Source: Chroococcidiopsis thermalis PCC 7203 (GTDB lineage: Bacteria > Cyanobacteriota > Cyanobacteriia > Cyanobacteriales > Chroococcidiopsidaceae). Taken from it: DNA of 64,000 nt. Position 1 is the stretch's first letter, and every line of letters begins with the position of its first letter. The stretch is taken from assembly GCF_000317125.1 (NCBI RefSeq), contig NC_019695.1:5072336-5136335 (forward strand), given 5' to 3'. The notes below the pieces were generated by a model. That model ran no database searches, was not told where the DNA came from, and saw nothing but the letters and a program-made list of their open reading frames with translations. The position numbers were made by a program, and so were the translations under genes. Of the stretch, positions 26,483 to 35,469 are shown one piece after another.

Positions 26483-27118
26483 ATGACTCCAGGTGAGATA
26501 GAAGCAGCCTTGCAAGCAGCGATCGCCCGCTGCGATGCCATGAATTACCCTTTGAATCCCCAGCAGCAACAAATTCTGCGGCAAGTGGTGTTGGAATCAC
26601 TCTGTAAAGAAGGGTTGATAAATAGCAATCGTCAGGAGTGGCAGGAAATAAATCCTCTAGACGAATTGACTCTCGAACAACGACAAAGTTTTTTACAGTT
26701 TGTGAGGGAAAAGGAGCGACAGGAACGACCTTGGAAAGTTCAACTAATGAACGATTGGCTGCAAGAGCGAGATTCAGGCAGCGTCCAATTTATTCGCGAT
26801 CGCTTTGGCTTATCTTGGCTCAATCGGATCGAACCATCTCATTTTGAAAAATATGTAGAAATTGATGACGAACCGCCAATGAAATTGAAAGTAGGCGATC
26901 GCATTGAGGTCTCTAATGCTTTGTGGGAGTGGGTTCAAGATGAAGGACCTTGCAGCCGTCAATGGTTTGTCTGTACCGTGCTTCAAGTTAACGAGGTTCG
27001 TAATGGTGAAGATATTATTACTAGTTGCATCATTCGTTTAATAAATACGGGTATGGAGTATGAAATTCAGGGAATTTATCAGTGGAATCGCTATTATTGG
27101 CGTTGGCTTCAGAGGTAA
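26483..27118 (+). CDS. Conserved hypothetical (211 aa)
   Basis: I chose the ATG at 26483 (MTPGEIEAALQAAI) because everything upstream in frame is tandem repeat encoding a Leu-Pro-Cys polymer. The protein is soluble, with an N-terminal helical part (residues 1-~65), a charged middle (SFLQFVREKERQERPWKVQ) and a strand-rich C-terminus (VGDRIEVSNALWEWVQDEGP, then WFVCTVLQVNEV). The last part could be a small beta-barrel. I do not recognise the family, and there is no catalytic motif. Confidence 0.55.
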   Translation: MTPGEIEAALQAAIARCDAMNYPLNPQQQQILRQVVLESLCKEGLINSNRQEWQEINPLDELTLEQRQSFLQFVREKERQERPWKVQLMNDWLQERDSGSVQFIRDRFGLSWLNRIEPSHFEKYVEIDDEPPMKLKVGDRIEVSNALWEWVQDEGPCSRQWFVCTVLQVNEVRNGEDIITSCIIRLINTGMEYEIQGIYQWNRYYWRWLQR

Positions 27119-27199
27119 TATTTTATTTCTCTTCTGAGCTTAAACCAATCGCCATTTTAAAATCGCTAAGATAGGATTTGTGAATTTGGGAAAAAGCGG

Positions 27200-28663
27200 T
27201 TGGCTGACGTTGTTATTGGTTTAGATTTGGGTACGGGAGGGGTGCGAGCGATCGCAGTCGATCTCCAAGGGAAACCGATCGCGCAGACGACGAGAAGCTA
27301 TCCCCTGTTAACACCACAACCTGGTTGGACTGAGCAAAACCCTGCTGATTGGGTTGCAGCTAGTCTAGAAGCCCTGTCAGATCTGACGCAAAAGCTGAAC
27401 GGGCACTCAGCGACCGCCCTGGGTTTATCTGGACAAATGCATGGTATGGTACCGCTCGATGCAGATGGTAAAGTGATTAGAGCGGCAATTTTGTGGAACG
27501 ACCAGCGCACGGGTACAGCGGTTGATGCCATTGAAACTGCAATTGGGCGACAAGAGTTAATTCAACGCACGGGAAATCCAGCAATTACGGGATTTCAACT
27601 GCCGAAGGTGGTGTGGTTGCAGACAGCAGAACCGCAGGCATACGATCGCCTACAGCAGATTCTTTTGCCAAAAGACTATCTTGGATACGTGCTGACAGGG
27701 GAGGCAGTGACAGAGCCTTCTGACGCATCCGGTACGGGATGTTTGAATCTAGCGCGGCAATGGGATGCAGATATACTGAATGCCTTGGAGATCGATGTAG
27801 GGCTATTTCCTGCCGTAGTTGAATCCACCGCGATCGCCGGACGGTTGAAATCGGAAATAGCTAGTCGTACGGGATTACCTGCTGGATTACCTGTGGTTGC
27901 GGGTGGTGGTGACAATGCAGCGGCGGCGATTGGCTTGGGTATTTCGTCTAGTCATTTAAACCGGGGCAGTCTCAGTATCGGTACATCGGGAGTTATTTTT
28001 GTCCCGTGCGATCGCCCGGTTCCCGATCCTGAAGGGCGAGTGCATTTGTTTTGCCATGCTGACGGTGGTTATCACTTACTGGGAGTGACGCTAGCGGCTG
28101 GTGGGGCGCTGCGTTGGTACAAAGATACATTTGCCTCAAAGCTTGCCTTTACCGATTTGATGGAGATGGCAGAGCGATCGCTACCTGGTGCGCGTGGGGT
28201 GCTATTTCTACCCCATTTAGCAGGAGAACGCAGCCCCTACCTCGATCCTGATACTCGCGGGGCTTGGGTTAACCTGTCGTTGGCTCATACACAGGCAGAT
28301 TTGGTTCGTGCCGTTTTAGAGGGGGTTGCATTTAGCTTGCGAACGGCAATGGAGATCGTTAGTGAGATTACGCCCGTTCATCAACTCTTAGCAACGGGTG
28401 GAGGCGCGAGATCTAACACTTGGTTGCGGATTCTGGCAGACATTTTACAAGCAGAACTGATGGCTCCTTCTTCAGAAGAAGGAGCCGCTTATGGAGCTGC
28501 TATTCTAGCAATGGTAGGAGTTGGCGCGCATCCAGATTTAGAGGCGGCGTTTGAGATCCTACCCCAGGATAATAAAGTCGTACAGCCACAAGCAAACCCT
28601 GCATACGAAGCAGCATTCAAGCGATACAGCTTACTATACGAAGCCCTCAAAGCCGTTCGTTAA
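27200..28663 (+). CDS. xylB: Xylulokinase-type FGGY carbohydrate kinase
   Basis: This 487-residue kinase phosphorylates a ketose such as D-xylulose. Family marks are [17 protein letters not shown] (phosphate 1), [14 protein letters not shown], then [21 protein letters not shown] and [19 protein letters not shown] (adenosine site). Length fits XylB. The start appears to be TTG at 27200 with a weak ribosome site. No xylose isomerase or transporter adjoins it. The true sugar could be another pentulose. Confidence 0.88.
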   Translation: MADVVIGLDLGTGGVRAIAVDLQGKPIAQTTRSYPLLTPQPGWTEQNPADWVAASLEALSDLTQKLNGHSATALGLSGQMHGMVPLDADGKVIRAAILWNDQRTGTAVDAIETAIGRQELIQRTGNPAITGFQLPKVVWLQTAEPQAYDRLQQILLPKDYLGYVLTGEAVTEPSDASGTGCLNLARQWDADILNALEIDVGLFPAVVESTAIAGRLKSEIASRTGLPAGLPVVAGGGDNAAAAIGLGISSSHLNRGSLSIGTSGVIFVPCDRPVPDPEGRVHLFCHADGGYHLLGVTLAAGGALRWYKDTFASKLAFTDLMEMAERSLPGARGVLFLPHLAGERSPYLDPDTRGAWVNLSLAHTQADLVRAVLEGVAFSLRTAMEIVSEITPVHQLLATGGGARSNTWLRILADILQAELMAPSSEEGAAYGAAILAMVGVGAHPDLEAAFEILPQDNKVVQPQANPAYEAAFKRYSLLYEALKAVR

Positions 28664-28675
28664 CAGAAAATCATT

Positions 28676-28718
28676 GTAGGGGCGCTATTGTAGGGGTGCA
28701 TAGCTATGCCCCCCTATG
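28676..28718. repeat. Diverged family B palindrome, copy 2
   Basis: GTAGGGGTGCATAGCTATGC-CCCCCTATG (28690-28718) follows a partial GTAGGGGCGC start at 28676. It lies between two convergent genes. Confidence 0.65.
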
Positions 28719-28746
28719 GTATGTATTTGCGATTCATACCTGTGGT

Positions 28747-29325
28747 TCAATCTGGAAAAGCCACACCAGTCATTGGGTCGCGGATATACAGCCCTAAAGT
28801 GAGCGATCGCATCACTTCATCCCAAACGGGTGTTAACTGTTCTGCTTGGTCTGCCCAATAATCGAATGTAATCAAGCATTGAACGTTTGACCCTAAACCG
28901 ATGCAAGTCCGCGAGAAAGCTTCGCGCGGTTCTTCCTGAGTGTCGATAAACTTAATCTCCGTCCACACAATTCTGGCAGTTTGGCGCTTAAGGGTAACAA
29001 TTTCTCCCTTAGCAATAACGTCACGGCTGTCGTCTTCTACGATCTTCTTCAAGGTAGATTTTAGTGGAAACAGGCTCCAATCACGCGGTGGCAGGCGATT
29101 GAAAGACATTTCCAGACAGCAATCATCGTTGGGCGGTTTGCGATCGCGAAACTTGAACGAACTTTCTTGTGGCTCAAAAATCCAATTCTGGGGAACGTTA
29201 AAGCGAACAGCCCCCCGATCTGCGACAAAAATTTTGTAACTCGATGGTGCTTCCCAACGATGGTCGGGCTTTAGTTCAAGCGTTTCTTTGATCCACTGGA
29301 GATTGGTTTTCTTACGCTTTGCCAT
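28747..29325 (-). CDS. Conserved hypothetical (192 aa)
   Basis: I prefer the ATG at 29325 (MAKRKKTNLQWIKETLELK) over one 19 codons earlier, because the basic start looks natural; neither has a clear ribosome site. The protein has no signal peptide or membrane helix. Segments such as FNVPQNWIFEPQESSFKF, the late strand TARIVWTEIKFIDTQEE and CLITFDYWADQAE suggest an alpha/beta fold like the Mog1/PsbP type, but this is a weak impression. Function is unknown. Confidence 0.55.
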   Translation of the reverse strand: MAKRKKTNLQWIKETLELKPDHRWEAPSSYKIFVADRGAVRFNVPQNWIFEPQESSFKFRDRKPPNDDCCLEMSFNRLPPRDWSLFPLKSTLKKIVEDDSRDVIAKGEIVTLKRQTARIVWTEIKFIDTQEEPREAFSRTCIGLGSNVQCLITFDYWADQAEQLTPVWDEVMRSLTLGLYIRDPMTGVAFPD

Positions 29326-29382
29326 AGTGTTTCTGCAAATCTGCTCAAGAGATGCGATCGCTCTTTTTGCTAATGGTATCAA

Positions 29383-30936
29383 CTAGTAAGGTGCGTTGTC
29401 GCGCCACGTATCACAGGTTGTGTTGCCAAAAGTAGTGACCGTTTGTTAGAAGTCACAATTACAATTACTTGAGAGTTTCACTAGCTTCAATATCTCTTTG
29501 CTAGGCTGTACGGCTCGATTAATGGTGAAGAATTTGTATGTCTTTCTAAAAAATACAATCCTGTTGGTGTAATTTTAAACAAAGCTATCGAGTGCAAATG
29601 ACACTAGTTTAATAGTGCTAATAAAACTATATAAGCAATTGGTATATTATTACTAAATGTGAAATTATTTCAGCATAAACGAGAGAATGATTTAGAGTGA
29701 ACGATAGAGAAAAGTTAAGTCGTGCCTTGACTAAGTTTTCTAATAACAATCGATCCACTATAATTTTTAAAACTGAATGTTGAGTTGAGATCTAAATATA
29801 TTTTTAGATTAAAGCTCTCAACGGCTTAGAAATTACTTAGCTCTTTTCAGAACAAAGTCAAATAAACTTCGGTCAAAAATGAATACAACTTAATTAAGCT
29901 CTAATTTAATCAAAACGATATTTGTTAGTAGCTAAAGTTGAGGCTTGAGCGTATTTTCGCTTAAAAATATAAAAGTATTGACTAAACCCTTTGGTTTTTT
30001 GGCAATATTATCTGTTGCTAATTGCCGATATTTAGCTGACCTACATTACGCTAGAAGCTAAAAATAATTTAGAGCGCTCGAAAACCAAACAAAATAGTCT
30101 CTTAGCTCAGGCAATTCCTGAAGAGAATTGACAAAGACTTTTACTAAAATGATAGAGACTATCTGAACTACTAAAGCAAAATTTCAGTTATTAAAAAACT
30201 ATGAAATTCAATCAAAATAAACGAGCTTGAAATACAAGTAAGTTACGAGAAAAGTTTGGCTCGATTGGAGATATCTTTTTTATCATCGCTATAGGTTTAG
30301 CACTAGTTTCTAGCATTAAAAGAATGTGTTTACAGCATGTTTTTTTTATGAAATTAGGCTGCAAATGCAAAAAATAAATATGAATTAAATAAAGGAGTGA
30401 GTTCTATTTTAGTAATGGTTTGAGCTAGCATTACTAATTTCATTCGTGCGAAGATCATTTTTAGCGAACGAGTTACAACTTTAAAAAAACGTAAGAACAA
30501 GATGAATTCTAACTGGATAGAAATAAGTAATTGAATTAGATATAAAATATTTGCTGAAACCATTGTGTAGTAACTGTAGCTATTTCAGCATAAATTTTTA
30601 ATGAAATTACGACTATCCCTGAAACTGAAACGCTCTTTTTTTATGCTCTATTTTCGCAATTCTACCTTTCAATTTTCACACAAACGTAAATTCAAGTTTA
30701 ATGCGAAGCTCTTACGTTCATAAACAGCTGAATTTATTACACCTCTCGGCTGTAGGCGCGATATCCAGTAATTGACAGTAATTGAGCTGTGTCTTTTACT
30801 CATTGCCTAATTTGGTTGATTCTAAGCTCAGTTAATCAATACTACGTGACTGCCTCAGGAGGGGTACAAGTTATTAGCCATCGCTCCTAGCGAAGTTCGC
30901 TCTGTCACAGCAAACTATGTAAGCGGAGAAGAAGTC
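29383..30936. other. 1.5-kb AT-rich region without genes
   Basis: No frame here reads like a protein. The longest, a 69-residue frame on minus at 30354-30563, has the composition of random AT-rich DNA. The motif ATTTCAGCATAAA occurs twice (about 29668 and 30578). HIP1 octamers are almost absent, unlike the flanks. The region precedes the ten-gene block and may contain its promoter, an unrecognised RNA or an eroded element. Confidence 0.6.
30889..30901. promoter_or_regulatory. Perfect inverted repeat AGCGAA-G-TTCGCT
   Basis: A 13-nt palindrome lies 36 nt before the first gene of the ten-gene block. Its size fits a dimeric repressor site, but no regulator is known. A leader hairpin is the alternative. 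Confidence 0.35.
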
Positions 30937-31800
30937 GTGAAAAAAATTCTGTTGGTGCTATCAGAGTGGGGTTATTGGGGAGAAGAACTAATTGGTCCGT
31001 TAGAGGCATGTGACGCTGCCGGATATGACATCACATTTCTAACTCCGACTGGAAAGAAGCCAACTCCATTATCAGTCAGTTGCTCGCCAGGTTACATCGA
31101 TCCACCCTTGGGTAGGTCAGTGACCTCGGAAGAAATGGCTGAAAAAACGCGGCAAGTGAATGAGTCAAATCGATTAGACCGACCCAAAAATCTTGCAAGT
31201 TGGATACCTCAGCGACCTTATCCTAGCTCTCCAACTTATCTCAGAGATATGGAAGCTTACTACATGAAGCTCGATAAGATCGTTGCCGAGGAACTGGGAG
31301 AGTATGATGCTCTCGCGATCGTCGGTGGTAGTGGAGCAATGATCGATCTAGCAAATAATCAGAGACTGCACGAGCTGATTCTTGGCTTTTATAAGCTCAA
31401 TAAGCCAATTGCAGCCGAGTGCTACGGTGTTGCTTGTCTGGCATTTGCACGAGACTTTAGAGAGAAAAGGAGCTTGATCTGGGGCAAGCACGTCACGGGT
31501 CATCCCATTGACTATGATTACTTAGATGGTACGGGCTTTGAAGGTTTTCATGGGGTTGATGGCTCTAATAGAAGATTTGGAGATGGGTACATTAACTTTG
31601 GTCCTCCCTTCTACCCACTAGAGTTCATCCTTCGCGATGCTGTGGGATTGGATGGTGCTTTTATTGGTAATGTAGGACATCAGACATCGGTTCTTGTTGA
31701 CTATCCCTTCATCACCAGTCGCTCAACTGCATCTTCTCGCGAGTGCGGTCGTATCTTGGTGCAAGTGTTGGAGAAGGGACTGACTCGCTATGGTTGGTAG
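30937..31800 (+). CDS. DJ-1/PfpI family protein 1
   Basis: This encodes a 287-residue protein of the ThiJ/PfpI amidotransferase-like fold. The start KKILLVLSEWGYWGEELIGP holds the acidic residue that usually contacts the nucleophile (E16 or E17). The nucleophile elbow is AAECYGVACLAF, with Cys162. Residues 50-110 are an insertion longer than in classical DJ-1 proteins. Relatives include glyoxalase III, isocyanide hydratase and proteases, so the reaction cannot be fixed. The GTG start has GGAGAAG upstream. It is gene 1 of ten same-strand genes; the next start is about 50 nt on. Confidence 0.82.
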   Translation: MKKILLVLSEWGYWGEELIGPLEACDAAGYDITFLTPTGKKPTPLSVSCSPGYIDPPLGRSVTSEEMAEKTRQVNESNRLDRPKNLASWIPQRPYPSSPTYLRDMEAYYMKLDKIVAEELGEYDALAIVGGSGAMIDLANNQRLHELILGFYKLNKPIAAECYGVACLAFARDFREKRSLIWGKHVTGHPIDYDYLDGTGFEGFHGVDGSNRRFGDGYINFGPPFYPLEFILRDAVGLDGAFIGNVGHQTSVLVDYPFITSRSTASSRECGRILVQVLEKGLTRYGW

Positions 31801-31850
31801 CGGTGAGGAAAACGCTGAAAAAGCTATAGGTTCTGCACAAGGCGGAATTG

Positions 31851-33557
31851 ATGATTAATAAAACTGGACGTTTTGCAATTCTGGAGCAATTTCTGGCAGA
31901 TGGCATCCGTTACATATTTGGTAACCCCGGTACAGTTGAACAGGGTTTTCTTGATGCCCTTTGGGAATACCCAGATCTGAAATACATTTTGACGCTGCAA
32001 GAGACTGTTGCAGTGATGGCAGCTGATGGTTACGCACGAGCAACTCGGAAGCCAACAGTCGTGCAGATACACAGCACTCCTGGTTTAGGGAATGCGATCG
32101 GAGCGCTTTACCAGGCAAAGCGGGGTCACTCTCCACTAGTGGTTATCGGTGGAGATGCTGGAATCAAGTATCAAGCAATGGACGCTCAAATGGCAGGCGA
32201 TCTAGTGGCTTTCGCTAAGCCTGTTACCAAATGGTCAACGATGGTAATGGAACCATCCTCGCTCCTACGGGTGCTGCGGCGGGCGATCAAGATTGCAACC
32301 ACTCCTCCAACCGGACCAGTGTATGTTTGCTTGCCACAGGATGTTTTGGATGCTCCTGCGGTTGAGGAAGTAAGACCAACTTCGTTTCCCTCCACCAAAG
32401 TCATGCCAGATGAAGCAACGCTCAAGACTGGAGCCACAATGCTAGCAGCGGCTCAAAAGCCGATGATTTTTGTGGGAGATGGAGTTGCTTTTTCTGGGGC
32501 GCAGGATGAACTGGCTCGCGTTGCCGAACTCTTAGGTGCAGAGGTATGGGAAGCAGATGCTGGTGAGTTGAACATGAGCCATGCCCATCCCCTGTATCAG
32601 GGTGCAACAGGACATATGTTTGGCGATCGCAGCTTGCCGATTACGTCTAAGGGAGATGTCAATTTAGTTTGTGGCACTTACCTTTTGCCAGAGGTTTTCC
32701 CTGAAAGGGGTAATATCTTTGCTCCTGGTGCAAAGGCGATCCACATCGATCTCAATGCCTATGAGATTGCTAAAAATCACCCTGTCGATCTTGGGATAGT
32801 CAGCGATCCTCAACTGACCATTGCGAAGCTGGCGAATATTCTTGAAGCAATCATGACAACAGAACAGAAAGAATCTGCTAAGGCTCGAACTACTGAAATT
32901 ACTCAAGCTAAAATAGCCAAACATGAAAGTGAGTTGGCACGCGATCGCGCTGTATGGGATGCCGTACCTCTGCATTTATCTCGGTTTATGGCAGAACTGG
33001 CAACTCAATTACCAGAAGATGCCATTATCTTTGATGAAGCTTTAACTAACTCCCCTGCGGTTACACGCTATAGACCGACAACGAAACCAGGACACTACTT
33101 CTTGACTCGTGGTGGTTCCTTGGGTGTAGGAATACCTGGGGCGATCGGTGTAAAACTTGCTAACCCCGATAAGACCGTCATTGGGTTAACAGGTGACGGT
33201 GGGGCTATGTATACTATTCAGGCTCTTTGGTCAGCCGCTCGCCATAACGTAGATGCTAAGTTCATCGTCTGTAATAACAGGTCTTACCGAATCTTACAGT
33301 TGAATATCCAAGCTTACTGGAAGGAGCAGGGTATTGCAGAGCATGATTTTCCCTTGTGCTTTGATTTATCTAAGCCAACCATTCGCTTTGACGAAATAGC
33401 ACGTTCAATGGGAGTTGCAGCAGTCCGAGTCGAGCAGCCAGAAGAGATTGCCCCCGCCATCAAACAAGCTTTATCCCATCAAGGACCATTTTTAATTGAG
33501 CTGATCTTAGAAGGTAACGTTCATCCAAACGCGATCGGCGTTAGGTGTGGGCAGTAA
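31851..33557 (+). CDS. Thiamine-diphosphate-dependent enzyme (acetolactate synthase/benzoylformate decarboxylase-like)
   Basis: This encodes a 568-residue protein with the three domains of the POX/ALS family. The Pyr domain has FGNPGTVEQGFLDAL and the catalytic Glu in LQETVAVMAADGYARA (about residue 51). The central domain runs ~190-340. The PP domain carries the GDG...NN cofactor motif (GLTGDGGAMYTIQALWSAA, then IVCNNRSY, residues ~447-477). The single TPP enzyme with no small regulatory subunit nearby argues for a 2-keto-acid decarboxylase or carboligase rather than branched-chain synthesis. The ATG at 31851 is preferred over the TTG before it. Gene 2 of the block; the substrate is unknown. 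Confidence 0.88.
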   Translation: MINKTGRFAILEQFLADGIRYIFGNPGTVEQGFLDALWEYPDLKYILTLQETVAVMAADGYARATRKPTVVQIHSTPGLGNAIGALYQAKRGHSPLVVIGGDAGIKYQAMDAQMAGDLVAFAKPVTKWSTMVMEPSSLLRVLRRAIKIATTPPTGPVYVCLPQDVLDAPAVEEVRPTSFPSTKVMPDEATLKTGATMLAAAQKPMIFVGDGVAFSGAQDELARVAELLGAEVWEADAGELNMSHAHPLYQGATGHMFGDRSLPITSKGDVNLVCGTYLLPEVFPERGNIFAPGAKAIHIDLNAYEIAKNHPVDLGIVSDPQLTIAKLANILEAIMTTEQKESAKARTTEITQAKIAKHESELARDRAVWDAVPLHLSRFMAELATQLPEDAIIFDEALTNSPAVTRYRPTTKPGHYFLTRGGSLGVGIPGAIGVKLANPDKTVIGLTGDGGAMYTIQALWSAARHNVDAKFIVCNNRSYRILQLNIQAYWKEQGIAEHDFPLCFDLSKPTIRFDEIARSMGVAAVRVEQPEEIAPAIKQALSHQGPFLIELILEGNVHPNAIGVRCGQ

Positions 33558-33585
33558 GATTTGTCGTACTAGGAAGAGAGATTTT

Positions 33586-34176
33586 ATGCATCAAGAGGCG
33601 GACTATCAAAGCAAGCGACAACAGAAAATTACAAGACGAAGAATGTTGCTTGTAACCGGAGCTGGACTCTCAGCACTAGTTTTGAGTAGTTTTAATCCCT
33701 TGCAACTCTCTGCCCAGACTCCTAAGAGAGCCCTGTCATCCAACGATATCTTGGCGATTCAGCAGCTCAATAGCAACTATTTCTATACTCTTGATGCCCT
33801 CAAAGAAGGCAATAACGCTGTTAAATGGGCAGATACATTCACGCCTGATGGTATATTCTCGCTAACGAGCGCGGATGGGACAGTTATAGTACAGGCGACA
33901 GGGACGCAGGAGTTAATCAATACTTACAATGCCTTTCCTGACGTGCAAACTACTCGGCACTGGAACAATAACCTCCTGATCGAACCTGATTTTGGAGGTG
34001 CTAAAGGAGGATGTTATGTCATCGCCATGAATATCCAGAGTATTCCCGCCACAATCGTTAGAACTGGATTATACGAAGATCGATTAGTGAAATTTGGCGA
34101 AAATTGGAAGTTTCAAGCTCGAACTCTCATCCTCGATCCTAACGTCCCTGCACCAACGATGAACTATATTCAATAA
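33586..34176 (+). CDS. Tat-exported NTF2/SnoaL-like protein
   Basis: This encodes a 196-residue protein. I start it at the ATG at 33586, with AGGAAGAGAG upstream; a longer frame would overlap the previous gene. The N-terminus has a twin-arginine signal (TRRRMLLVTGAGLSALVL, cleavage near LSAQT, residue ~44). The mature part (LAIQQLNSNYFYTLDALKEG, then WADTFTPDGIFSL, then the RHWNNNLL strand) is the cone-shaped SnoaL fold used by cyclases, isomerases and dehydratases. It is therefore predicted to fold in the cytoplasm and act in the periplasm, unlike its neighbours. Gene 3 of the block. Confidence 0.78.
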   Translation: MHQEADYQSKRQQKITRRRMLLVTGAGLSALVLSSFNPLQLSAQTPKRALSSNDILAIQQLNSNYFYTLDALKEGNNAVKWADTFTPDGIFSLTSADGTVIVQATGTQELINTYNAFPDVQTTRHWNNNLLIEPDFGGAKGGCYVIAMNIQSIPATIVRTGLYEDRLVKFGENWKFQARTLILDPNVPAPTMNYIQ

Positions 34177-34256
34177 CTTTAGAAATAACTTTCAAGACAA
34201 ACAACTTTACCGATCGCTACAACTAACGCACTACTCCTAACTTCATAAGGTTTCAT

Positions 34257-34952
34257 ATGATCCATCAACTTATATTTGCCCACCCTAAGCCAGGTATGAC
34301 TGAGAAAGAGTTCCAGGATTACTGGGTCAATTTTCATGCAGTTTACTATGCCAGTAAGATTTCTCAGATCAAGCGTTACTTGGTTGATACCCGCATCCCA
34401 TTTGGTCAAGAGCCAGAAGACCCTCTTTTTAGTGGTGTAGCGGAAATATGGCTAGAGAACGAGGAAGAGCAACTAGCATCTCTTCAGTCAAAGGAGTTTT
34501 TAGCAGGAGCGCGGCTGGATGAGCCTAACTGGGCAGCTTTCTGGCGCACTATGGTACTAGATACAACAGCTCACGTCCTGATGGAAGGCGAACCTTTGAA
34601 AAAAGATTCGACTTTGGTTAAAATTTTTGCTCTAGTTAAGCGTAAGGCTGGAATGCCGCTGGAGGAATTTCGTCAATACAGTTTGGAGGTTCATGCGCCC
34701 AAGGATCTAAAACTTCCAGGTCTACGGCGTTATCTTCAGTGTCACGTGCGCGATAGTTTCTACGCTATTGGAGAATCAATCCTCGATTGTGTTTCACAGT
34801 TGTGGTTTGATGACATTCAGTCGCTAGAAAAAGCTTTGAACTCGCCGCAAGGCAAAGAATCTGAGTGGGATTTAGCTAATTTTGTCGAACCTAAATATGC
34901 TCATACCTTTGTCGCAAAAGAACATTGGATTATTGGTCCAGAATTCCGCTAG
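34257..34952 (+). CDS. Tandem EthD-domain protein
   Basis: This encodes a 231-residue protein containing two EthD/dimeric alpha-beta barrel units. The first begins HQLIFAHPKPGMTEKEFQDY with WVNFHAVYYASK. The second begins KIFALVKRKAGMPLEEFRQY with EVHAPKDLKLPGLRRY. A tandem arrangement can make one complete barrel from a single chain. EthD-type proteins are found in ether degradation and in polyketide cyclisation or oxidation steps. Gene 4 of the block, starting 80 nt after gene 3. Confidence 0.8.
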   Translation: MIHQLIFAHPKPGMTEKEFQDYWVNFHAVYYASKISQIKRYLVDTRIPFGQEPEDPLFSGVAEIWLENEEEQLASLQSKEFLAGARLDEPNWAAFWRTMVLDTTAHVLMEGEPLKKDSTLVKIFALVKRKAGMPLEEFRQYSLEVHAPKDLKLPGLRRYLQCHVRDSFYAIGESILDCVSQLWFDDIQSLEKALNSPQGKESEWDLANFVEPKYAHTFVAKEHWIIGPEFR

Positions 34953-34988
34953 CGATCTAGAGCATGGTATTCGATTTGGATAAAAATC

Positions 34989-35429
34989 ATGACAGATAAA
35001 AGTGAAGGTCTTCTAGCTACTGTGAAGCATCTCGGAGTTTCTATTGCAGTGTCGAATCTGGAAGCAACAGCTAGGTGGTACAAAGAGCAATTAGGTTTCG
35101 AGGAAGTCCTAAGAAGAGAATTCCCAGAATTTGGCACTCGGATTGTATTTATTGAGACAAACGGTGTCAGAATCGAATTGATCGAGGATAAGAATTGGCA
35201 TCCTATAAATCGTCCAGATCCCCCCCAACACACTTCAATTCAAGGTGTCAGCCAGATTACTTTCAAAGTTGATGACATTCAAACAGCGATCGCACGGGTC
35301 AAAAGCCGACCGATTAAAATTGCTTGGGATCTCGTTATTGTCAAGGATATCGGTTTTAAAGAATTTTTTATCAGAGACAACGAAGGTAATATCATTCAAT
35401 TTCTAGAAACGTTTGAACCCATACGTTAA
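34989..35429 (+). CDS. VOC (glyoxalase/dioxygenase) family protein
   Basis: This encodes a 146-residue protein made of two beta-alpha-beta-beta-beta modules. It starts at KHLGVSIAVSNLEATARWYK, a classic VOC opening with the first metal His (His17). A second metal-site region is ...HTSIQGVSQITFKVDDIQTA, and the last is FIRDNEGNIIQFLE with the C-terminal Glu. The family uses a divalent metal for isomerisation, epimerisation or dioxygenation. It lies 36 nt after the EthD gene. Gene 5 of the block; substrate unknown. Confidence 0.85.
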   Translation: MTDKSEGLLATVKHLGVSIAVSNLEATARWYKEQLGFEEVLRREFPEFGTRIVFIETNGVRIELIEDKNWHPINRPDPPQHTSIQGVSQITFKVDDIQTAIARVKSRPIKIAWDLVIVKDIGFKEFFIRDNEGNIIQFLETFEPIR

Positions 35430-35469
35430 GCGGCTATCAAGATGCGCCAAAATCATTGAGGCACAAATC

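Noticed and set aside
30354-30563. 69-aa minus-strand ORF in the AT-rich gap
   Set aside because: Its composition matches random AT-rich DNA, with no ribosome site and no recognisable motif.
31851-33557. Scytonemin enzyme ScyA
   Set aside because: ScyA is also a ThDP enzyme, but none of the scytonemin partner genes (scyB, scyC and the rest) is nearby, and the neighbours here are different.
31851-33557. Branched-chain acetolactate synthase
   Set aside because: No small regulatory subunit or other ilv gene is beside it, and its neighbours are tailoring enzymes.
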